5,219 nt of DNA from Allobrachymonas sp. (GTDB taxonomy: Bacteria; Pseudomonadota; Gammaproteobacteria; Burkholderiales; Burkholderiaceae_C), in assembly GCA_018054915.1 (NCBI GenBank), contig JAGPIR010000110.1:1-5219 (forward strand), given 5' to 3'. Positions 1 to 4,954 of this stretch are shown here, piece by piece. The notes below the pieces were generated by a model that saw only the letters and a program-made list of their open reading frames with translations, did no database searches and was not told the origin of the DNA. Numbering within the stretch: position 1 is the first letter of the stretch; every line of letters begins with the position of its first letter. Both the position numbers and the translations under genes were made by a program.

Positions 1-138
1 CCGATGCACCGGTTTGAGGCCATCCCGTGCATCAGGCAATGCGCGTCCCACAATCACGCTCATGGCGTAATCAAGGTAGCTGCGGCGCATTTCCTCTTCT
101 AGACTGATGGGCAGGGTTTCTTTGGCGAACTGGGTCAT
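1..138 (-). CDS. gyrA: DNA gyrase subunit A, N-terminal fragment (cut by window edge)
   Basis: Only the first 46 codons are present; the gene runs off the left edge in frame. GyrA is the DNA-breaking and rejoining subunit of the A2B2 type II topoisomerase that introduces negative supercoils in the cytoplasm. The translation starts MTQFAKETLPISLEEEM and continues with RRSYLDYAMSVIVGRALPD and ARDGLKPVHR, the highly conserved N-terminal segment of bacterial GyrA. The catalytic tyrosine and the quinolone-resistance region lie further on, outside the window. The ATG at 138 is the expected family start. No purine-rich Shine-Dalgarno precedes it; the leader instead carries the complementary pyrimidine motif CACCTCCTCCC directly against the start codon, which is odd. 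The gene is divergent from ompA. Identification is near certain. Confidence 0.97.
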   Translation of the reverse strand, partial: MTQFAKETLPISLEEEMRRSYLDYAMSVIVGRALPDARDGLKPVHR

Positions 139-178
139 GGGAGGAGGTGTTACTCAGCTAATAGACGGGCGGAAGCCC

Positions 179-206
179 ATTTTACGGGCAACTGGCTGTA
201 GCAAAC
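179..206 (-). promoter_or_regulatory. Candidate gyrA promoter
   Basis: On the minus strand a good -10 hexamer TAAAAT (184 to 179) is preceded at 15-16 bp by a mediocre -35 (TTTGCT/GTTTGC, about 200-206). It would give a leader of roughly 35 nt to the gyrA ATG. The -35 match is poor, so this is only a candidate. No convincing sigma-70 promoter for the divergent ompA was found in the same 236-bp intergenic region; the weak options lie between about 257 and 332. Confidence 0.3.
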
Positions 207-336
207 TAGCAACATATCAAAGGGTTTCAGGCCCTGTCCGACGGTGTGCTTGCCGATTGGGGTTCGATTGCCCCGTTACGTGTGGCACAATCAAATCAAC
301 GTTTTTGGTGATGGTCACTGACAACGTATTCCAAAT

Positions 337-358
337 CGCAGCGCGGCTGCGGCTTTTT
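337..358 (+). promoter_or_regulatory. Terminator-like hairpin in the ompA leader
   Basis: CGCAGC (337-342), a 3-nt loop GCG and GCTGCG (346-351) form a 6-bp all-perfect GC-rich stem, followed after GC by five T residues (354-358). It ends only 7 nt before the ompA Shine-Dalgarno AGGAG (366-370). It resembles a short intrinsic terminator or attenuator, but could equally be a 5' stabilising hairpin, as known for ompA messages elsewhere. The structure is seen in the sequence; the function is inferred. Confidence 0.4.
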
Positions 359-374
359 CCCCAAGAGGAGAACC

Positions 375-1010
375 ATGAAGAAATTGAATAAAGTAGCGAT
401 GCTGTTTGCTGCCGCTGCGCTTGCTACCGCCGCTGGCGCCCAAACCGTTGACAACTGGAAAAACGGCTCTGGCGATCTCGTCTGGAAGAACGGCACCAAC
501 GAACTGTGCTGGCGTGACAGCTTCTGGACACCTGCAACCGCTGCTGCTGGTTGCGATGGTGCTCTGGTTGCACCTGCTGCTGCTCCAGCAGTTGTGGTTG
601 TCGTGCCTGTCGCACCTGTCGTGCCTGCGCCTGCACAGCCCGCACCTCCCGCTGCTAGCAAGGTGACCTACGCTGCTGACGCATTCTTCGACTTCGACAA
701 GTACGTGCTGAAGCCAGAAGGCAAAGCCAAGCTTGACGACCTCGTCGGCAAGGTCAAGGGCGTGAACTTGGAAGTCATCATTGCTGTGGGTCACACCGAC
801 TCCATCGGCACTGTTGAATACAACCAAAAGCTGTCGGTTCGCCGTGCTGAAGCTGTGAAGGCGTATCTGGTGTCCAAGGGCATCGAAAAGAACCGCGTTT
901 ACACCGAAGGCAAGGGCGAGAAGCAACCAGTTGCTGACAACCGCACCGCCGAAGGCCGCGCCAAGAACCGTCGCGTTGAAATCGAAGTGGTTGGCACACG
1001 CGCCAACTAA
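375..1010 (+). CDS. ompA: OmpA/MotB-family outer membrane protein (short, peptidoglycan-binding)
   Basis: A 211-residue exported protein that should tether the outer membrane to peptidoglycan. Residues 1-22 form a Sec signal peptide (MKKLNK, then an Ala-rich core, cleavage after AGA). The mature N-terminus carries two WKNG motifs (28-31, 37-40) and two cysteines (C45, C60) that may form a disulfide. A low-complexity Ala/Pro/Val linker (about 62-95) leads to the OmpA C-terminal domain (about 98-207). That domain has FFDFDKY, GHTDSIG with D142, and R157 fifteen residues later, the spacing of the diaminopimelate-binding Asp/Arg pair in OmpA domains, then NRRVEIEV near the end. There is no transmembrane beta-barrel, so it is the short beta-proteobacterial type. 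A strong Shine-Dalgarno (AGGAG, 366-370) fixes the start. It is transcribed alone: a terminator follows 20 nt after the stop. Confidence 0.93.
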   Translation: MKKLNKVAMLFAAAALATAAGAQTVDNWKNGSGDLVWKNGTNELCWRDSFWTPATAAAGCDGALVAPAAAPAVVVVVPVAPVVPAPAQPAPPAASKVTYAADAFFDFDKYVLKPEGKAKLDDLVGKVKGVNLEVIIAVGHTDSIGTVEYNQKLSVRRAEAVKAYLVSKGIEKNRVYTEGKGEKQPVADNRTAEGRAKNRRVEIEVVGTRAN

Positions 1011-1030
1011 TTCCCTCGCGGAATCACTTC

Positions 1031-1064
1031 AAAAGCCTCTGAGTTCCGGCTCAGGGGCTTTTTT
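1031..1064 (+). terminator. Rho-independent terminator of ompA
   Basis: AAAAGCCTCTGAG (1031-1043), loop TTCCGG, and CTCAGGGGCTTTT (1050-1062) form a long near-perfect hairpin that ends in a run of six T. It starts 20 nt after the ompA stop codon and separates ompA from ubiG. Confidence 0.92.
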
Positions 1065-1084
1065 ATTGCCTGGGCTTACACGGG

Positions 1085-1115
1085 TTGTCTGCCAAGGCTG
1101 GTGTTTGGGTAAAAA
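1085..1115 (+). promoter_or_regulatory. Candidate promoter of the ubiG operon, very short leader
   Basis: TTGTCT (1085-1090) and TAAAAA (1110-1115) are a possible -35/-10 pair with a long 19-bp spacer. The -10 lies only 9 nt before the ubiG ATG, so initiation at the usual distance would leave a leader of a few bases or none. That agrees with the absence of a Shine-Dalgarno there. It lies just after the ompA terminator, where a promoter is needed. Confidence 0.4.
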
Positions 1116-1124
1116 TAGACACCT

Positions 1125-1853
1125 ATGACTGCAATGCTCAATGTAAATGCCGATCCCGCCGAGCTGGAGAAATTTTCTGCTTTGGCACACCGCTGGTGGG
1201 ATGCGGATGGTGAATTCCGTCCGCTGCACCAAATCAACCCATTGCGGCTGGACTGGATTAACAGTCTGTCTCCACTGAGTGGTGCCCGAGTGGTTGATAT
1301 CGGATGCGGCGGTGGCATTCTGTCTGACTCCATGGCGCGCAAAGGTGCCCATGTGCTGGGTGTGGATCTGGCGTCCAAGGCTTTACGCGTCGCACGCCTG
1401 CATGCGCTGGACGCCCAAACCCCGAATATTGAGTACCGTGAGGTCAGTGCAGAAATCTTGGCTGCTGAGTTGCCGGGCCACTTCGATACCGTGACATGTA
1501 TGGAAATGCTGGAGCATGTTCCAGACCCGGCTTCAGTGGTAAAGGCCTGTGCAGATTTGGTCAAACCCGGGGGATGGGTCTTTTTCTCCACCATCAACCG
1601 CAATACCAAAGCCTTTATGTTTGCGATTGTGGGCGCTGAATACCTGCTCAAACTGCTGCCCCGCGGCACACACGAATACGCCAAGATGATTCGGCCCAGT
1701 GAGTTGGCAAGTTACTGCCGTGCTGCAGGCCTGGATGTTCGCCATACCCGCGGCATGGAGCATAACCCGTTGACGCAGCGGTTTTGGTTAAGTGCTGATA
1801 CCAGCGTTAACTACCTGTTTGCGGTGCAAAAGCCTTTGTTGGCTGCTGTATGA
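1125..1853 (+). CDS. ubiG: Ubiquinone biosynthesis O-methyltransferase UbiG
   Basis: A 242-residue class I SAM-dependent methyltransferase that carries out both O-methylations of ubiquinone synthesis (2-polyprenyl-6-hydroxyphenol and 3-demethylubiquinol), at the cytoplasmic face of the inner membrane. Visible features are the UbiG N-terminal signature FSALAHRWWDADGEFRPLH with INPLRLDWI (residues 17-45), SAM motif I VVDIGCGGG (56-64), the acidic residue after strand 2 (GVDLA, D81), EMLEHVPDP (127-135), FFSTINRN (153-160) and LLPRGTHEY with the IRPSEL segment (178-194). The length is normal for the family. The start at 1125 (MTAML) has no clear Shine-Dalgarno; a second Met at residue 4 is possible but offers no better site. 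The stop overlaps the next gene in ATGA, so the two are probably one operon with coupled translation. Confidence 0.96.
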   Translation: MTAMLNVNADPAELEKFSALAHRWWDADGEFRPLHQINPLRLDWINSLSPLSGARVVDIGCGGGILSDSMARKGAHVLGVDLASKALRVARLHALDAQTPNIEYREVSAEILAAELPGHFDTVTCMEMLEHVPDPASVVKACADLVKPGGWVFFSTINRNTKAFMFAIVGAEYLLKLLPRGTHEYAKMIRPSELASYCRAAGLDVRHTRGMEHNPLTQRFWLSADTSVNYLFAVQKPLLAAV

Positions 1854-2533
1854 GCCCAGTAGCGCCTGTTTTCAGCAATATCCGCGCTGTACTCTTTGAC
1901 CTGGATGGCACTTTGATTGACAGTGCGCCTGATCTGGGGGCCGCTGCCGACAAAATGCGGCTGGACCGGGGCATGCCGTCGTTGTCTTTGGAGCGTTACC
2001 GTCCCATGGCGGGTGCCGGAGCACGCGGTATGTTGGGTGAAGCGTTTGGTATGGCACCAGACCATCCTGATTTTCCAGTGATGCGAGAAGAGTTTTTTAC
2101 CAACTATGAAGCCTGTATGACCCAGCGAACGCAGGCTTTCGACGGTGTTGCAGCTTTGGTGCAGGCCTTGGTTGGCATGGGTTTGCCATGGGGTGTGGTG
2201 ACCAACAAGTCCGAGCGCTTCGCGTTGCCACTCACCCGTGCCATGGCTTTGTTCTCAACGGCGGGAGTGGTGGTGGGGGGCGACACAACACCTCATGCCA
2301 AACCACATCCAGCCCCCTTGTACGAAGCCGCACGGCGTTTGGGTGTTGCACCCGCGCAATGTATCTACGTGGGGGACGATGAGCGTGACATCGTTGCAGG
2401 CCTGGCGGCAGGGATGGGCACGGTGGCTGCAAGCTACGGGTATCTCGGAAACAAGACCGATACGGCATCCTGGGGTGCGCATGCTTCTATAAATTCACCA
2501 CTGGAGCTCTTGCAATTGCTCCAGAGCGCCTAA
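1850..2533 (+). CDS. gph: HAD-superfamily phosphatase, phosphoglycolate phosphatase (Gph) / MupP type
   Basis: A 227-residue cytoplasmic HAD phosphatase with all four catalytic motifs: I, FDLDGTLIDS (16-25; nucleophile D17, acid/base D19); II, VVTNKS (116-121; T118); III, K151 in HAKPHP; IV, GDDERD (175-180; D176, D177, D180). An alpha-helical C1 cap (about 26-95) lies between motifs I and II. Such proteins are normally annotated as phosphoglycolate phosphatase, which hydrolyses 2-phosphoglycolate to glycolate. However, in Pseudomonas the HAD phosphatase beside ubiG, in the gyrA neighbourhood, is MupP, which dephosphorylates MurNAc-6-phosphate in peptidoglycan recycling. The context here is the same, so substrate assignment is open. 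The ATG overlaps the ubiG stop (ATGA), with no independent Shine-Dalgarno. The stop codon TAA is part of the ssrA -10 box. Confidence 0.93.
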   Translation: MSPVAPVFSNIRAVLFDLDGTLIDSAPDLGAAADKMRLDRGMPSLSLERYRPMAGAGARGMLGEAFGMAPDHPDFPVMREEFFTNYEACMTQRTQAFDGVAALVQALVGMGLPWGVVTNKSERFALPLTRAMALFSTAGVVVGGDTTPHAKPHPAPLYEAARRLGVAPAQCIYVGDDERDIVAGLAAGMGTVAASYGYLGNKTDTASWGAHASINSPLELLQLLQSA

Positions 2534-2536
2534 AAT
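2510..2536 (+). promoter_or_regulatory. ssrA promoter inside the 3' end of the phosphatase gene
   Basis: TTGCAA (2510-2515), a short 15-bp spacer and a good -10 TAAAAT (2531-2536) that includes the TAA stop of the preceding gene. Initiation at the usual distance would fall 2-4 nt before the mature tmRNA 5' end at 2546, leaving a tiny leader for RNase P to remove. Confidence 0.6.
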
Positions 2537-2635
2537 AGAACGCTTGGGGCTGCATTGGTTTCGACGTGGGTTCGGACGCGGTGTGGTGCATGTCGAGCTG
2601 AGTGCGCTCGTAAAACAGATTCAAACAAACTAACT

Positions 2636-2668
2636 GCAAACGACGAACGTTTCGCACTCGCCGCTTAA
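2636..2668 (+). other. tmRNA proteolysis-tag reading frame (ANDERFALAA)
   Basis: The resume codon GCA at 2636 opens ten codons reading A-N-D-E-R-F-A-L-A-A, then TAA (2666-2668). With the alanine carried by the tmRNA itself, the added tag is A-ANDERFALAA. The C-terminal ALAA is the degron recognised by ClpXP. This tag variant is characteristic of Burkholderiales and supports the taxonomic placement. Confidence 0.95.
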
Positions 2669-2900
2669 TTGCCGGTGAGCTTTGCAACAGCAGGCCTATG
2701 GGCTGGGCAAGGGGTCTTTAGCGCAAGCAAGAGGCTCCCGGCTGCAAAGATAATTTCATAGGCTGGCTCCAGGTCGGGTACCTTGGCTTGGGGCAAGAAA
2801 ATAGGGTGCTGGCGTTCTGTGTAGCGTGCGACTGCGCGACCCAGGAGGCGAGACTTAAATCAGACCGCTAAACATGTAGATCTGCCCGAAGAAGGCTTGC

Positions 2901-2932
2901 GGACGGGGGTTCAAATCCCCCCAGCTCCACCA
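2901..2932 (+). other. tmRNA 3' end, probable attachment-site position for an integrated element
   Basis: The T-arm to CCA end of ssrA is one of the commonest tyrosine-integrase targets in bacteria, and the gene content changes from core to accessory immediately after it. No second copy of this 32-bp segment lies in the window, and no integrase is visible. An integrated element starting here is therefore an inference from context; the site itself is plain. Confidence 0.3.
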
Positions 2933-2938
2933 ATATTG

Positions 2939-2969
2939 AAACCCCAACCGTTCTCGGTTGGGGTTTTTT
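2939..2969 (+). terminator. Rho-independent terminator of ssrA
   Basis: AAACCCCAACCG (2939-2950), loop TTCT, and CGGTTGGGGTTT (2955-2966) form a perfect 12-bp stem running into a T tract (2964-2969). It begins 7 nt after the tmRNA CCA. On the opposite strand the same hairpin is followed only by TTTCAATATT, so it may stop leftward readthrough weakly. Confidence 0.95.
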
Positions 2970-3245
2970 CTTGTCTGATCGCGCCGGTTCCCGCGTACTG
3001 ATGCAGGTTCCTGCGAACGCCTGCGGACTTCGCCAGCCGCCTGAATTGGCCGTTCCGGGCCACATTCCACTCTCTCCTGGCCATTCCTCGCTCCGACCTC
3101 GCTCTCCGAAATAGGCCAGAAGTCCGCAAAGTCCACGACCGCCCCCATTACAGATCAATGGGTTACGCGCGGACGAATCAAGTGGTTGGATTGCGGCATT
3201 GGCTACCAAAGCGGGTAAAGCGTCCCTGGCGCAATGCCAACAGAC
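2970..3245. other. Non-coding junction between ssrA and the accessory genes
   Basis: This 276-bp stretch lies between the convergent ssrA and the leftward Sel1-repeat gene. Neither strand gives a frame that looks like a protein. It contains a local hairpin (GCAGG/TTC, 3003-3010, with GAA/CCTGC, 3015-3024, one 2-nt bulge), a long-range inverted repeat (3023-3031 with 3119-3127) and a pyrimidine-rich tract (about 3045-3110). No terminator with a T run is seen for the leftward gene. It may be a degenerate or regulatory end of an inserted segment. Confidence 0.5.
3023..3127. repeat. Inverted repeat GCGGACTTC / GAAGTCCGC
   Basis: A perfect 9-bp inverted repeat, GCGGACTTC at 3023-3031 and GAAGTCCGC at 3119-3127, with 87 bp between. 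The right arm is followed by a partial direct copy (AGTCCgcaaAGTCC, 3121-3134). No T run follows and no known family is recognised. Confidence 0.4.
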
Positions 3246-4352
3246 TCACCGTGCGTTCTGTTCGATTTGCTCAAACAGTTTCTGTGCAGCAAGCCTGGCA
3301 GTGGCGTCTTGCGCCGGATCGAGTGGTTCAAGATCTACCCCGTCACGACCTGCGACATAGGCTGGACCACCGACATCATCGTCGTAGTCCGAACCGTCCT
3401 CGTTGATCGCGTAATGCGCATCTTGGGTTAGATCCGTTCCGACCAGCCGGGACAGGTACGCCCACGTCCAGCAGCGCTGCAGGTCACCATGGTCATATTC
3501 TTCAATGAGCTGGAGCATGGCTTCCGTGTCTCCACTCTCGGCAGCAAGGGTCAGCCAATGCCTGACATCAGCAGGGCGACCCATGCGTTCTGCGATAGCG
3601 GCAACTGCTGCTGGATCAGCGTCAACATCGTGACGTGGTTGCTCGAAGAAGGACGGATCGTCAAATCGCTCCGCCAGGTCGAGAAGTGCATCTTGATGGC
3701 CCAGCCGACCAGCCTCCCTCAAATGGTGAGCGTACTTTTCAGCGTGGGCCAAACGAGACGCATACGCTTCGGCCCACTCCTTTTCCACCCCCGTCAGGAC
3801 GCGTCCCTGCTGTCCCTGTTCGTACCAATAAGAACTTCCAGCGTCCGGGTCATCTTCATCGTCAGGAGCGTATATCAGTGCCAGCGCGTAGTGAGCCAGA
3901 GCATTGCCCTTGTTGGCTGCAGCATCCAAACCGTCAACGAGGATCGGTCCGAACGCCTCGTCGGTAGGCTCGAATAATTCATCCTCATCGTATTCGAGCT
4001 CGTCGTCCTGGTTGGGCGATTCGCCTCGCAGGCGACTGATCAATGACGAGATGCTGGCAATGCCAATTTGCCGCTCTGACAGGAAGGATTCCAGCGCCGA
4101 CGTCGCGAGAGTCGCAGTGTCTGGTCGATATCCAAGCTCAATGCAACGTCGGTTGATGAACGCACCTTGCGGGAGTGCCTGCCTATCGTTCTGGCGTAGC
4201 TCCGCAAGTACGGTATTCACACCAAACGCGGCGTAGGAGTTGAGGCGGAAGGAAGCAGCCAGCAGTTCGTAGATGTGGGCCCTCTTGAAAGAGGCACCTG
4301 TTCTGGCCTGTACGTGTTGCTGCGCGGAGTACGCGAGTTCTTTGATTGTCAT
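3246..4352 (-). CDS. Uncharacterised acidic protein with Sel1-like repeats
   Basis: A 368-residue protein with no signal peptide or membrane segment, so presumably cytoplasmic. The N-terminal region (1-110) is helical and begins MTIKELAYSAQQHVQ, followed by SFKRAHIYELLAASF and NSYAAF (21-43). Acidic low-complexity stretches lie at 117-132, 164-170 and 318-326. Sel1/TPR-like helical pairs appear at about 139-162 (AANKGNALAHYALALIY), 204-230 (EAGRLGHQDALLDLAERF) and 264-287 (AAESGDTEAMLQLIEEYD). Sel1 repeats act as protein-binding scaffolds; no catalytic motif is visible and I do not recognise a function. The start at 4352 is chosen because AAGGA lies 10 nt upstream; the frame stays open to an ATG at 4478, but that extension is basic, unlike the rest, and has no ribosome site. 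The gene is leftward and lies 173 bp behind the HTH gene. Confidence 0.8.
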   Translation of the reverse strand: MTIKELAYSAQQHVQARTGASFKRAHIYELLAASFRLNSYAAFGVNTVLAELRQNDRQALPQGAFINRRCIELGYRPDTATLATSALESFLSERQIGIASISSLISRLRGESPNQDDELEYDEDELFEPTDEAFGPILVDGLDAAANKGNALAHYALALIYAPDDEDDPDAGSSYWYEQGQQGRVLTGVEKEWAEAYASRLAHAEKYAHHLREAGRLGHQDALLDLAERFDDPSFFEQPRHDVDADPAAVAAIAERMGRPADVRHWLTLAAESGDTEAMLQLIEEYDHGDLQRCWTWAYLSRLVGTDLTQDAHYAINEDGSDYDDDVGGPAYVAGRDGVDLEPLDPAQDATARLAAQKLFEQIEQNAR

Positions 4353-4486
4353 GACAAACTTTTCCTTAATGCCACGCCGGTTTCGGGTCAGACGCACACG
4401 TTTAAGTCCCCCGACGACGAGGCTCAAAGAGAAGTTTTCAGTGACTGTGAAGCAACGCCTTTTTTTACTCGTGTGCAAGTATGGTG

Positions 4487-4521
4487 GGCACCAGCGGTAA
4501 TTTTATACCGGTGCCACCGCT
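4487..4521 (-). promoter_or_regulatory. Interleaved inverted repeats around a TATAAAAT box (operator, or pseudoknot-capable leader)
   Basis: On the plus strand the order is GGCACC (4487-4492), AGCGGT (4493-4498), an AT spacer, GGTGCC (4510-4515), ACCGCT (4516-4521). The first element is complementary to the third and the second to the fourth, so the two inverted repeats are interleaved rather than nested. A short nested pair GGTA/TACC flanks the centre. Read leftward, the centre is TATAAAAT (4507-4500), a good -10 box, though no good -35 is visible. The site lies 5 nt after the HTH gene stop and 135 nt before the Sel1 gene start. It could be an operator at a promoter of the Sel1 gene, or a structured leader. 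Function is inferred. Confidence 0.45.
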
Positions 4522-4525
4522 AGGT

Positions 4526-4954
4526 CTATACAAGCCTGGCCCGTTGCTCATCCCACAGCGCAGGCGGGTCCACCGCCAGGTCAAACAGCGTGACATGGTT
4601 CGGCAAGGTGTCATCCAGAATGGCAGCCACGATGTCAGGTGCCAGCGTGGTCAGGTTGACCATCCGACTCACATAGCTGTTGTCGATCCCTTCCCGCGTT
4701 GCGATCTCCTTCAACGACTTCGCTTCTCCTGATTCCAGCATCGCTAGCCAGCGGTGCCCTCTGGCCAGCGCCAGTTGGATGGTGGTCGGTGCCACGTCCC
4801 ACGGCCTGACCGGCGCGGTCTCGCCGTTTGGCAAGGTGACCAACTTGCGGCCGTTGCGGCGTTTGATCTGGATCGGCACGGACAGGGTCAACCTGCCGTC
4901 GCTGGTCTGAAGAATGTCCGGCTCGCCGGTTTTCTGGATGCGGATATCGCTCAT
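4526..4954 (-). CDS. Putative HTH DNA-binding protein of an integrated element
   Basis: A 142-residue cytoplasmic protein starting MSDIRIQKTGEPDILQ. A short strand region LTLSVPIQIKRRNGRKLV (22-39) precedes the HTH. The HTH lies at about 80-100 (SLKEIATREGIDNSYVSRMV) and resembles the ParB/KorB or resolvase type (EIA-x-REG-x-x-x-SYVSR). LAPDIVAAILDDTLP (104-118) and a C-terminal LWDEQRARL follow. From memory, proteins with this SYVSR/LAPDIVxAIL pattern often sit beside serine recombinases and DUF2924 genes in integrated elements; no such neighbour lies in the window. The start at 4954 has GAGG at 7 nt. The frame stays open upstream to an ATG at 5074, but that part is low-quality and crosses a GC hairpin. 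Likely role: a regulator or accessory DNA-binding factor of the element. Confidence 0.8.
   Translation of the reverse strand: MSDIRIQKTGEPDILQTSDGRLTLSVPIQIKRRNGRKLVTLPNGETAPVRPWDVAPTTIQLALARGHRWLAMLESGEAKSLKEIATREGIDNSYVSRMVNLTTLAPDIVAAILDDTLPNHVTLFDLAVDPPALWDEQRARLV

Larger units (their letters stand above)
2546..2932 (+). ncRNA. ssrA: Transfer-messenger RNA (tmRNA), one-piece
   Basis: A complete 387-nt tmRNA, which with SmpB and EF-Tu rescues ribosomes stalled on broken messages and tags the unfinished protein for proteolysis. The 5' end GGGGCTGCATTGG and the 3' end CAGCTCCACCA pair as a 7-bp acceptor stem (2546-2552 with 2922-2928). The stem contains the G3-U wobble read by alanyl-tRNA synthetase, followed by discriminator A2929 and an encoded CCA (2930-2932). 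The T-arm is the GGGGG / CCCCC stem with loop TTCAAAT near 2905-2920. TTTCGACG follows the acceptor strand as in other tmRNAs. An internal reading frame (2636-2668) encodes the tag. The gene is uninterrupted and not circularly permuted. Confidence 0.97.

Noticed and set aside
281..300. TGGCAC in the ompA upstream region as a possible sigma-54 promoter.
   Set aside because: The second element (TTGC at the required spacing) is absent.
315..926. 203-codon open frame on the minus strand opposite ompA.
   Set aside because: Antisense shadow of a secure gene in GC-rich DNA; Cys/Arg/His-rich composition and no ribosome site.
1076..1684. 202-codon open frame on the minus strand opposite ubiG.
   Set aside because: Antisense shadow; Ser/Arg/Pro-rich, no family motif, and it also covers the ubiG promoter region.
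2868..3209. Open frame of about 113 codons on the minus strand crossing the tmRNA end and its terminator, containing ELGGFEPP; a sister frame reads WSWGDLNPRPQ.
   Set aside because: These strings are the well-known artefact of reading antisense through the T-arm and CCA end of tRNA/tmRNA genes. The frame covers the ssrA 3' end and terminator and has no protein-like character beyond them.
3195..3238. 7-bp inverted repeat GGCATTG / CAATGCC after the Sel1 gene stop, as a possible terminator.
   Set aside because: The arms are 30 nt apart and no T run follows on the minus strand; likely chance.
3489..3977. 162-codon plus-strand open frame within the Sel1-repeat gene.
   Set aside because: The opposite strand has helical repeats, a ribosome site and consistent composition, so this is its shadow.
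4394..4476. 7-bp inverted repeat GCACACG / CGTGTGC in the Sel1 gene leader.
   Set aside because: The 69-bp separation and short arms are expected by chance in a window of this size.
4353..4478. N-terminal extension of the Sel1-repeat protein to an ATG at 4478 (42 more residues).
   Set aside because: Strongly basic, unlike the acidic protein, with no ribosome site; the ATG at 4352 has AAGGA at proper spacing.
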